Shown one piece after another: positions 11,627 through 24,738 of a DNA stretch of 64,000 bases. The stretch lies in assembly GCF_932526225.1 (NCBI RefSeq), contig NC_064048.1:8208515-8272514 (forward strand). Reading direction: 5' to 3'. Under the pieces are notes generated by a model. That model was not told where the DNA came from, ran no database searches, and worked only from the letters and a program-made list of their open reading frames with translations. Both the position numbers and the translations under genes were made by a program. Source of the stretch: Nematostella vectensis (taxonomy: Eukaryota; Cnidaria; Anthozoa; Actiniaria; Edwardsiidae). Position 1 is the stretch's first letter. Each line of letters starts with the position of its first letter.

Positions 11627-14600
11627 ATAATAAAATAATGACGATTTTTTTTTTGTCAACCACGCCCTCCCCCCCCCCCCCCCCCGCCTTGGCAAAAAGC
11701 TAGATATGCCCCTGATTAAGGGTTAGGGGTCATGGGGTCTTGCGTACAAACTAACCCTCACAAGGTCATTGTATCCTCGGATAGCTCGTTGTTATTGTAA
11801 GACTTTTTCCTCAACCTTTATTGTTAACAGGGACAGTGTAAGCAGCAACAGCCTCTACAGGGTGTTGGAAAAAGTTCACGTGAAACACCGCCACCAACAG
11901 CTACTTAGAGAGGTAAGGCCATGATGGAGAGTCGACACTGAGCCGAACCACTATCGAGTGCTTCCGAATAGCTATCGAGTAATACACACAACTTCTAAGA
12001 GGTAAGGCCGTAATCGAGGGTCGACACTGAACCGAACCGAACCGCTATCTAGGGTTCGGTACGCAGCTCTTACAAGCTGCAATTTGATTGGGCAAATGAA
12101 CAATATCCGCACCTTGACACAAAGAACGAGAAGAATAGAGACAAAAAAAAAACTCCTTTGTAGAACAAAGATAATAGGAGACAAAGCAGCTGCGTACTTA
12201 CTTCGAGTCCTACCGAATAACCACTATTGAGATCTACTGTGTAACTATCGAGTAATCATACCATTTCTGAGAGGTAACGCCATAACGTCATGGAGAGACA
12301 GCAATGCATTCTGCATAATGCATTCTTATTGGTTGACCTACAAGTAGCGACCAAGGCCAGTTTTTAAAGCACAAAATGTCAAATAACCATAGCATACATT
12401 TATTCTTTATTCTTATTAATTTGCTAGTGTAATTTGACTAAATTAATTATTTCTCTAAAATAATTATTTCGACTTTATTATTATAAGTCAATAGCCCGCT
12501 CGGCCATCAATAGTCAACTCAATCATCTCCCTTACACCTTAATCTTTCTAGAACGGTGTGATTTTAAAATATCCACATAAACTTACAGAAAATTGTGTAA
12601 TTTTAAATGCTTGTGTTTGTCAGCTTATCCTGGAACGTTGCCAACGTACTGTATGCAGATGCAAAAGCAGACGTTTGTTCATTTTCCTCTTGCGATGCTT
12701 CTCCTGCTAAGCGTGCCTTCAGCGCTTCATATTTGCTTCATTTCCATTTTCGTTTCCATTTTTTTCCAAATCGACAGAAATGGTCATTCGTCATTAGTAA
12801 CCAGTTAACACAGGTCCCTATTTATCACAGGGACTGGATGACTTACCAAGTGGTCACGTGACGGTGGAGGAGTTCCAGAGCTGGTTTGAGGCAATCGAGA
12901 AGCCGCGCAGGCGCAACAGACCCGCTATGAGTTACGTCACAAATCCGTTGCTGAGGAAACTACAGGTGGTTGCCGCCCACCATTGGTTTGATTACTTTGG
13001 GGATTTCATCTCTGCTGTCAATGTCGTCTTCGTTTCGGTGAGTACCAGTAATTAAGTGACTATAGTCAATCAATCATGGCTAGTGTCTGCTATACTGCCA
13101 ACTGCTATATTGCTTTCCGTTATTCAAACTAACTAATGTACATTTTCTGGTTGTTGCTTCCATTGCTAATGATTTGTTTTCACAGATTGAGCTTGACCTC
13201 GAGTACGACCTTTCTCTGAAATCAAGCCACTCGGCACTTGCAGTAAGTCTCCCATAAAGAGTCTCGCTCAGCCGCAATTTTGTCATCCTAGCAAAATACC
13301 AAGTGCGAGAGTCGGATGATTTGATAAAGCCTCTCTAAATTTGTAAATAACGCATACAAATGTTGTTTTAGTAATTTTGAATGTCCTTCAAATAATTTTG
13401 CTCCCAATTTTTGTTAAAACACTCGCATTGCAGTGATTGGAAGCCAAATTTTAGGCCAATAAATAAAATAGAAGTGGTCTAAGGCTTTTGACTGAAGGAA
13501 GGCAAAATGTATTTTGTTGTTTGACATGTATATGTTGTGCTCGCAGATTTCTCGAAATCGCAGTAAAAAATGTCTGCACACAGCCCGTTGCAAAATTGCA
13601 AGCAAAGGCTAAACTTTCCTGACTTGTAAACAGAGATGTGACATGGAATTGAGAAGGTTTACCCTCGCGCTGGGGTTACCTCAGGGGGTGATTTTCTCCT
13701 TATAAGTAGGCACTTACAAATTGCTTTTCCCTCCTCAGGCTGCAAACCTGTTTTTCGTCATATACTACTGTGCAGAGCAGGTACGTAAGCTGAGTTCCCC
13801 AAAAGTTTGTATGTGCACATATTAAAAACGAAAATACTCGTCTTTGGCACTGGGTAACACTATAACGGGAACGAGTCATCTCAGGGTTAAAGGTCCAACG
13901 GGGAGTTAAAAGAAGTTTGTATGTTCCCAGCAGCTGTTTTTCAATATAAAGTTAAAGTGGGGTGCAAAATACCGTCTGGTGAAATGACCTTTAGGCAAAA
14001 GAAGATTATATAAAAAAAAATGATTGGCTGGAACATCAAATATGGACCGGTACTGCAGGAGCTTGTTCCAAGATATCTAAAGGCTAATTTAGAGTGCACA
14101 ATTTAGTCGCATGATGCCTGCGACATCTCTACAACTCGAGCGGGTGGTACAGGAGCTTTGTTGTAAGGCGTTGATTTAGGGAGCGCAATTTAGTTGCATG
14201 CGAAATGCCTGCGGCGCCTCTACAACTCAAGTGGGTGGTAGAGAAGCTTTGTTCCAAGATGTTGAAAGGCAGATTTAGAGAGCACAATTTAGTCGCATGA
14301 TGCCTGCGACATCTCTACAACTCGAGCGGGTAGTACAGAAGCTTTGTTGAAAGGCTGATTTAGAGAGCGCAATTTAGTCGCATGATGCCTGCGACATCTC
14401 TACAACTCGAGCTGGTAGTACAGAAGCTTTGTTGAAAGGCTGATTTAGAGAGCGCAATTTAGTCGCATGAGAAATGCCTGCGGCGCGTCTACAACCCGAG
14501 TGTGTGGTAGAGGAGCTTTGTTCCAATATGTTGTAATGGTGATTTGGAGAGCGCAATTTAGTCGCATGAGAAATGCCTGCAGAACCTCAACAACTCGAGT

Positions 14601-17600
14601 GGGTATTAAAGGAACTTTGTTCCAAGATGTTGTAAGGGTGATTTAGAAAGCGCAATTTGCTCGCATGCAAAATGCCTGCAGAACCCCAACAACTCGAGTG
14701 GGTTGTAAAGGAGCTTTGTTCCAAGATGTTTAAGGGTGATTTAGAAAGCGCAATTTGGTCGCATGCGAAATGCCTGCGGAACCTCAAAAACTCGAGTCAT
14801 AGAGTGTGGTCATGAGCTCTCTTGGACTCCTTCCTCCCATATTCATATGGTTGGCCCAGTGTGTTAGCGTTTCAGGATATGGGGATACTCACATCTGCCG
14901 GGTTCGATTCCCGGTCTAGGCATGGATAGTTTCTTTCTGTTTCTCGGCCCTGAATTTGACTAGTTAAACGTATGTGAGCTTACTAGAAGCTTGTGTTCCT
15001 CAGTTCCAAGATGGGTCATTCTTAATAAATACGAAATAGGATTTTAAATGTGAAGCGCCTCTGAGCTTCAGGAAATGGCGCTATATAAATCAAGCTCGCG
15101 TTTTTAGTTACACCCAAGTACCGCCTTGGGGTGGTCTTTTTGATTGAAGCCTTATCTTTTTCTTCTGCAGAGTATTAAGCTGTGGGCGCTGGGCTGGCAG
15201 AGATATGTGTCATTCAAGGGTAATCTCTACTGTGGAGGGGTGACTGTACTACTTGTCGTCATCGAGATTATACACCTTTCTTTGTTTGGGTCACCATTCA
15301 ATTATGCCGCAAAAATGCCGTACGTACAATCAACCCTCTTATTAGCTGACTTAACTAATTACCGTTTAGGTTTTTATCCAGTACTTTTAAAAGATGCCTA
15401 AAAAACAAATAATTATCTTGCTGAGTAGACTACTAGTTTTATATTACAGTATATTCATTATTCTAGCTCAATAACACGGCTACTCGGGTATTTTCCATGA
15501 TGAGGTATAACAAGTACTTTCTTAGAATTCTGAGCGCCAGAGATGCTTAGTTCCTGGCAGTTTTTATTTTTTATTTTTTTTTCAACGTGTTAGTTTAATA
15601 CACACTGAACGAAAAATATAGCATATTGTTTTTGTATCTGACGAAAAAAAAAATAAAAAAAGCGCTCGACATTTAAACTACAATCCGCAACAAAATAAAG
15701 TTGGACACTTTGCATAGTAACACATCCCTCCTGTTCCCCCATTTAACATTGGTAGAAGCATTTTTTTCAGCATTAAATGCAAGTTGCAGAAGATCATGTA
15801 TGTTCCTCTGGAGGGCAGAGGGAAAATGACCCAATTCTTTATTCCTAGATTAAAGCTGATTAGTATACAGTCGTTTGACAAAACGTTGTCGTCAACCCCG
15901 CATGTAAGCATGGGTAAAAACCACTGAAGTGCCTAGCTGCATATATTAGCCACCGTATAACTTCAGGCTTAGACGCGGTGGTACCCATCTTTACATGTAG
16001 ACTTGTAACGAAGCCTGTTGACCGAAGCCGGTTGACAATAGTCTGTCAATATAAAACAAACAAAAAAACCCACCAATATCTCAACTTTCCCACTCTCTTT
16101 AGGACAACTACAGATGCGGACTACATCTTCTCCCTACCCAACATGGTGCGCATCATCAACATGCTTATCATCTTCAGGCTGCTCAGAGTAGTGCCTAACA
16201 TATCGGTAAGCTCCTGAAAATCCAAGCCTTTCCAGGGGGGCGGGCGAATGGTCCCAAATATGGGGGTGGGGAGAAAGTGATTTGGAAGAGGGTTTAACTC
16301 GTCTTTTTTTTCCCAGCAATGGATTGATACCTGTAACACTTGTAACACTATTTAGGTACATGTAAAAACCGCACATTCATGGTAAAAAAAAATCGTCTTA
16401 CATCAAGCAATCGATTTATACCTGTAACACTTGTAACATTATTTAGGTATATGTAAAAACCGCACATTCGTGGTAAAAAAATCGTCTTACATCAAGCAAT
16501 CGATTTATACATGTAACACTTGTAACACTATTTAGGTATATGTAAAAACCGCACATTCATGGTAAAAAAAAAAGCGGCTCAGAAGCGCCACCCTTACCCC
16601 TCCCCGTCCGAAGCCCCTGCTTTCTCACAAGAACAGTACAGAAGTAAGAGATATCAGGTGGTAGTAAGGGGAGATAACCCTGGTCCGTCCCCCATCACTT
16701 TGGGTTAACCCCCATCACCTAATCCCAAAAGCAGTCTATTCTTCTTTTAAGAGAAATGTTCCTTCCCCTTTTCATGTTGGCACCAACCACCGTTACCACT
16801 ACCCCATTAACTACCCACTCATCTTCCCGGCTGTAGGAAAGCCCCTAGATATCACTAGCCTTACCCCCATCCAGCTATCCTTTTAAGGCAGCTATCACTA
16901 GCCCTACCCCCATTCAGCTATCCTTTTAGGGTAGCTATCACTAGCCTTACCCCCATCCAGCTATCCTTTTAAGGCAGCTATCACTAGCCCTACCCCCATC
17001 CAGCTATCCTTTTAGGGTAGCTATCACTATCCCTACCCCCATCCAGCTATCCTTTTTGGGTAGCTATCACTAGCCTTACCCCCATCCAGCTATCCTTTTA
17101 AGGCAGCTATCACTAGCTTTACCCCCATCCAGCTATCCTTTTAAGGCAGCTATCACTAGCCTTACCCCCATCCAGCTATCCTTTTAAGGCAGCTATCACT
17201 AGCAATACCCCCATCCAGCTATCCTTTTAAGGCAGCTATCACTAGCCTTACCCCCATCCAGCTATCCTTTTAGGGTAGCTATCACTACCCTTATCCCCAT
17301 CCAGCTATCCTTTGAGGGTAGCTATCACTAGCCTTACCCCCATCCAGCTATCCTTTTAAGGCAGCTATCACTAGCCCTACCCCCATTCAGCTATCCTTTT
17401 AGGGTAGCTATCACTAGCCTTACCCCCATCCATCTATCCTTTTAAGGCAGCTAACACTAGCCCTACCCCCATCTAGCTATCCTTTTAAGGCAGCTATCAC
17501 TAGCCTTACCCCCATCCAGCTATCCTTTTAGGGTAGCTATCACTAGCCTTACCCCCATCCAGCTATCCTTTGAGGGTAGCTATCACTAGCCCTACCCCTA

Positions 17601-20600
17601 CTCCAGCTATTCTTTTAGGGTAGCTATCACTAGCCTTACCCCCTCCAACTATCCTTTTAAGGCAGCTATCACCTGCCCTACCCCTACTCCAGCTATAACT
17701 AACCCCACTCCCCTTCCTCTTATCGGCTGTAGAAGGGCTCTCGCCCCCATCTATTTGTAGTAAAGCCTGCAACCCCCACCCGCCCGCCCATAACAGCCCC
17801 CGGTCCTTTTGAGGTGGCACTCACTACCCCTTCTCCACCCCCCTCAGCTGTACATATAATATATTGTACAAATATATACATATAATACAAATAATAACAG
17901 TTGTTATTATTTCATCGTGTTGCAGGCGTTGTCCCTTGTTGCCGAGACTTTGTTGAACCTGGTTCGCAATCTCATACCTTTCATTGGCATCATAGCTGTG
18001 AGTAGTCATGGAGATTCTGACCTTGATTGTTATACTTCTCATACCTTTTAACGGTTCGATAGCTGTAAGTACTTATGGCGATTTTGACAGTTAAAAGGGC
18101 AGTGTTATGGTAAGAGCTTTGCAATAGCTATCCGGCCCGTACACAATATATTTTATTCAAATTCTAATAATGACTTATCAGCCTTTGGTACATGTGGAGA
18201 CTTAGTTTCAAAGGAAATGACCCCAAACTGTCAATAAACAATATTTTCCAATAGAATATTGCATATTTTTTTAACAAGGCATTGACAGCTTAAAGTTCAA
18301 CTTTTTGTAGACAATTAAAAGCCTACAATAAACACTGACTCCAGACATGCGCACATGACGTACAATAAACACTGACTCCAGACATGCGCACATGACGTAC
18401 AATAAACACTGACTCCAGACATGCGCACATGACGTACAATAAACACTGACTCCAGACATGTGCACATGACGTACAATAAACACTGACTCCAGACATGCGC
18501 AGTACCATGACGCTGCCCCTTGAAGGCGAAAGAACAAAGACGCGACACGAATAAGTGAACTGATAGAAACAAACAGGGAGAAAGCTCAGCTAGCTGGGTA
18601 GTTTATTCAAACCACACTCTATGTAAACGATAAATATTCCACTATTCATATACAGCTTTTTATACTATTATACTAGCGCGTCTTTTAACTCTTAAAGCCG
18701 CATTGTCACCAGTTTACTTCCAGAGGTCCGACAGAAACCTCAACCGTTAAAAGACAAAAAAATCTATTCGAATCCGAAATATTTAACAGGCCATCCGCTC
18801 TAAATTAGCAGTCACATCCTCAAAGAAACTTTCAAAAGACACACTGCTTTCTATATTTTGAAATATTTTTCGCGTTTTCCGTGAAAAATTATCGGATATT
18901 GTTACGTAATCGACCGGAAGTAAACTGGTGACAATGCGGCTTTAATAAGAGCTGCTCATAGTGCCCTCACAGTTTGGTATCCTCCACTTGACTGGTCGGC
19001 CTATCTGTACCGGAAATGCTTTCCTCACTCCCGTAATCCAGACCCATATTCACTTGCTGACTAAGTGAACTGGAACCTGAAATGAATATTTCGTCTCCGG
19101 TTTTACATTTCGGGATGCTCAATCTCGGACAATCAAAATGGCGTTTTGACCTCCTACATTTGAAGTACAGTTAACACCTTTGTTCTCTGGAACTGAAGAT
19201 GACGTTTTCGGTGTTGACACTGGTGATGATTTTGACTTGCCTAGCTGCAACCGGTGGCGACGTGTCTCTTGTGCTTGATGTATGCGTCCAGTAACCGCAG
19301 ATTGTTGGGACGAGTTGGATCGACCATCTAGATCCGTACGTCGGCAAATTTTGAGCAAACCCTCTCTGAAATCCTTCATTTGGAATAAGTACACGATTGG
19401 GTTGACAAAGAGTTGGCGAACCTTCCGCAGAAGGCGATTTTGTCCAGAATGGAATGATCCCCTTTGTCAGCTGTCCAGACGGCGTTGGGTACCCAGGCCA
19501 GGACAGACAGGGCCGTGACGAAAAATAGTGTCTTGGCCAGATCGCGCTCACGCCGCTGTTTGACTTCCTGGCGAGCGCTGCCAGCTTGTTTCGCCTGGTG
19601 CTTCACATAGTAAAACATCAGACCATACGAGACACAGATTACAAACAGTGATAGGAAGGTCAGAACGGTGGACGTGTAGAAGAAATAGAATCGTGAGATG
19701 GCATGGAAAGCCACAGCAATGATGGCCACGCCCCATGGGGCTGCCACGGCAACGTTATAGGCCTGTGTGGAGAGGGCGCGATGTTTGAATGGAGCACGTA
19801 TCGCGCACAGGCGCTCCAGAGAGATGAGAACAAGTCCTTGCAGCGAGGCTGTGGCACAGTCGATGTCCATTGTCTCTGCGGGCCTGAAAACGCTGCCAAA
19901 CTCCGCGTGCTGATAGACCTGCAAGGTTATTCAGATAATACAATCAGCCTAAACTATTACCCGCTTGTAAGAACCAATCTAAGACTCCATTTGCATCACC
20001 CACTCCTTTGTAATTGTTTATAAACTCTTCTGTTTTTGTTTTTGGTATTTTTTTTCCACCTTCAAACTGCAAAATGAGCGACAGCGGACATTCAAGAAGG
20101 AAATTATCCAGAAGAGACAGACATGGTTGGTTGGTGGGCCGTCTTTTTCCATATTCGAACGGCATTTTTTGTGAGCTTCTCTTGTGTTGTTATGTTCGGT
20201 TGCACGAATTTTGCTAAAAAACAAGCAGGTCTTGAAGTTGATAATTGGAGAAAAGAAGTACTCCGTGTCGGAGGTGACGAGATTGAAGAGGGAAATTTTG
20301 ACGAAGAAGAAAAACATTGAAGGACATCACATCGGTGGCAAGCGCCACCGATAGTATTTACATCGGATAAACAAACAAATTAATAAATAATAAGGGATGC
20401 AAAGACCCAAAAGAGTCTCTTTTTAAGACACTACATGTTACTTTATTTGAAAATGCAATATTTGCATCAACTAAGGGAGCGGTCATTTATTACTAGGGGG
20501 GGGGGGCAACATTTTTTGTCGCTGTCATTAAAGGGGGGTCACTTTTTTTTCGGCGCCGAATTTAAGTCTGGTTTTAATATAATACTGAGCAAGAGAGTCA

Positions 20601-23600
20601 TTATTTAAATGTTAATTTTATTCAGTTTACAATATTTCCTACTATTGTATTTTTAGTTTCATATTGTTCACGTACCAATCTTGTCTATATATAAATGAAT
20701 TTTGAGAATCTCTCTCATGGTTGACAGACAAAGCTAACCGTTCTAAACGAATACTTACAAATGTTTTGCAAAACCTAGACTCAAATGTTTTTGTTAAAAC
20801 TGTTGACGACGTAGTTGTTTTCTAGCGACACCGGTATTGATTGTTTATCTTTGTGTCACTCTTAAATTTGCGAAGTTAAAGATTCATGCATTTTTTTAGC
20901 CTCTGGTTAGGTGGTGTCACGATTTTCGGGCTTGGATTTGAGGGGGGGGGGGGGGGGAGTTACAATTTGTCTAGCCCACGGTTTTACAAACATACCGCAA
21001 AAGCTGCAAATAGGAGGAAAACAGCCCGAAAAGTCGGCCTTCAATTAAGCTTATACTTATTCAGATGTAAAAAAAAAAGAATGGTCATCGGAGCACCGTT
21101 CATCGTTGATTTCGACTCTGAAAAACACGTGATATATATATAACGCGAGTGTTTTTTGTTTTGCCGCCTTTTTAAAATCGATCGATAAACTAATCAATAT
21201 ATTCGCGCGAAAGCGAACGTTGATTTGTTTTCTTGTCATTTTTTTTAAGCCACATATTAAACAACTTACTGGCCTTAACCGTTCGGTCATGCCGGGAAAT
21301 ATCAAACTTCGGATTGAGATATTTGCCGGCATGACCTCACTCTCGGTTAGTAAGTAGTTATTAATTTAAAAACAAAACGGACACTTTGACGTCCAACATC
21401 CAGCTGGTTAAACATAGAGAATATAATTATCGTAGGACGCATTGTCTCTTTTTCAGATTATGAAATATTCTGTGTTATAGTAACACAGTAACTTCTATTA
21501 GCTTTCTAAAATTCTAGCAATCCATTGTAAAATCCAAGTAAATTATTCTGATAAAAATGGTCCAACCTTATTAGTTGTGCTTGTCCTTGCCTTCTTTGAT
21601 CTTGTGAAACCCACAGGCCCTGTTCGCTTAGCTTTACCTCTACCAAAACACAACTTCCAAGGGATCAAATAAGTATAAGTTGGGGCCCCAAATTCTATTT
21701 GTGCTTTCCCCAGTATTACCGCAAATGACAACAGCTAATCGTCTGCGGAAGCACAGTGTCATCAATCATTGATGATCGCCCAATCATCTAGTTGCCAATG
21801 TTACCCGTAAAGTGATGCTTTCTCTGTCCCGGAAAAAAAGGTGCTTCTAAATATTCTATGACTTAATGCGTGTGATCTGAAACCGCTACAATGAATGGAT
21901 TAGTCCTATTATTTCTAAGACAGAGCACAATTAGGTTTTGTGTAATTTTGATGTTATCCAAAAAATAAGATATACCGGGTTTACGAAGCTCGGATGCTTA
22001 AAGTTAATTTTCGGATAGCACCCTTGGGTTATATTTTCTTTTAAATTTAAGAATCAGATAATCAGTTCACTTGTTCTTTTTTTTCTGTATGTAGAACATC
22101 TGTTCAGATGACAAATTAGAAAGAATTGTATTTCTAGAAGAACATTAAACATTTTCCGCTCTAGTCTCCAGTTCATGAATCTAAAACGATCATTCCCTGG
22201 AATATGGAATAGGTAGTCTCTGGGATTGTAAATACCAGATCAAGATGTAATCATACTGCTGACCAAACAATTAATTATGACATTTATTGGATTCCTTTTT
22301 GAGGTTAATGACATAACTCTTCAGTCGTCATGTTGATAGAGTAGATACAAGTAGATACAGTACCAATAAGACCAATTCGTACGTGCTTGTATCCGCTTTC
22401 TTATTGGTTTGTTATTTGTCCTCGTCTTTATTATATTTAAAGTATGCTTCTTCTTTTACTCTTTTAGGCCATATACTATATATTTGCCATATTTGGGATG
22501 ATGCTATTTGAAGGAGTGACGAACCCACTTAAGCGATGTGCACATACGAACGCGAACGCGTAAGTTACCCCTGAGTGATGAGTAAGTTACCCCTGAGTGC
22601 TGTGCACATACGAACGCGTAAGTTACTCCTGAGTGATGTGCACATTCGAACGCGTAAGTTACCCCTGAGTGATGTGCACACACGAACGCGTAAGTTACCC
22701 CTGAGTGATGTGCACATACGAACGCGTAAGTTACCCCTGAGTGATGTGCACATACGAACGCGTTAGTTACCCCTGAGTGATGTGCACATTTAATTTATAT
22801 TCCCGATAATGACGATGGCGATGATTATGATGATGATGATAATGAATAACAATCATGATATCGTAGTGCGTTGTTGCTGTATGAAATAGTGTTGTTGCAA
22901 TTGCTGTTGCTACTTTTAATGATGTTCTCGTTGTTTTTATCATGTGGCTAATGGTGATGAATGTATAACTTGTGAATGCGATTGGTGATGACCCAGAATT
23001 TTTCTTTTTTTTTCCATTTTCAGAACCTCTGATCCCTGTACCGAACTGGACTTTGACAAATTTCAATATTTTGCAAACAATTTCGATGACTTCGCGGTAA
23101 GTCGAACGGGTCAGAAAGGTGGAGTGTTGAGGCCCACATGTATAATAACCTGCCACACTCGAAATTATGTCGCTCTCATATGCAATAACGGTTATTTTTG
23201 TAATAACCTGACACAATTGAAATTAGGTCGCTCCACATATGCAGTAAACGGCCATATCCGTAATAACCTGCAAAACTTGAAATTAGATCGCGTCACATAT
23301 GCAATAACGGCCATATTTATAATATCCTGCCAAACGGGAAATAAGATCACCCCACATATGCAGTAACGGTCATATTTTTAATAACCTGCCACACTTGAAA
23401 TAAGATCACCCCGCATATGCAGTAACGGCCATCTAAGTTATAATGTGTTCATGCCACATTTATAAACATATCATGCCACATTTGTGATAACGGCCACGTT
23501 AGAAGTTAGTTCGTGCCACATTTGTAATAACGACCGTATTACAAATTTTGCACGACCTTATTACAAATGTGGCCGTTATTATAATGTGGCACGACCTACT

Positions 23601-24707
23601 TACCAATGTTTAATACAATGGTGGCCTTAACAGGAAGAACTGGAGATACCACTGTATACCGTTATAATGATCTCAGTTCCCTAAGTGTCCAAAGGATTGT
23701 CAAATGATTACTTTGCACTTGACGCGCAAAACTAAAATTCGCACTTTGGAGCACATCCCCCCCCCCCCCCCCCCCCAACCTTGCACCCCGGCCCTCCAAA
23801 AAAAAAGAACTCAAAACGTCAAATTTGGCACAAATGTACCAAGGTGAAAACTCTCGAAATACGCTAACATAGGTAAAATCCTGCGTTGTTAAGAAAATAC
23901 ATGGAATGTGTCTATATGGTTGCTCCCTGCATAGATCAATAATGCTTTTTCTTTAAGGAGCTATATGTTATGTGTTTATTATACACTTGATATTTTTTTA
24001 GGCTGCACTTGTAAATCTGTGGGATATTATGATTGTTAACAACTGGCACGTTTTTCTCAAAGCCTACGAGAAGCTAGTCAATCCGTAAGTATCTACGGAA
24101 TAAAGTTTGGTTGATAACCAAAAATAATGACAACGTCGACGATAACTGTTATGATAATGGAGAGGATGATCTCGGTGATGATAATGATGATTATGATGAT
24201 GTGAATATGATGATGGCGATGGTGGTAATGATGATAGTAATGGGGATGATGTCGGTTGATAATTATAATGATGTGATGATGATGACGGTGATGATGATGC
24301 GATGATGATGGCGCTAATGATAATGATGGGGTTGATGTCGGTGATGATGATGATGATGATGATGATGATGGCGATGGCGATAATGATGGTGATGAGTCGG
24401 TGATGATGACAGTGACTATGGTTACGATAGTCGCGATCCTTGAAGTTTATCGTATGCCGTATGCAAAGTAAGAAAGCGAGTAGGCTGTTGATATTTTATT
24501 GTCTTTTTAAAACAACGAAATGTCAATGGCGACCACAACTTTACTATGATGGCTTTGCGCTTGACAACTTTACTATGACGGCTTTGCGCTTTCTATTGAA
24601 CTCGCGCAACAATAGTAATGATAATTATAATGATGCGATGACGACGATGGCGATGATGGTGATAAAGATGGGGATGACGTCGGTTGATAATTATAATGGT
24701 GTGATGA

Positions 24708-24738
<31 letters not shown>

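Noticed and set aside
11121-11695. Three long ORFs (Lys/Thr/Asn, Leu/Val, Ser/Ile rich)
   Set aside because: Microsatellite artefacts inside a channel intron.
18327-18512. CRISPR-like regular repeats
   Set aside because: Units are directly contiguous with no spacers, and the sequence is eukaryotic.
19703-20023. Plus-strand ORF opposite the GPCR exon
   Set aside because: Shadow frame of the GPCR coding strand.
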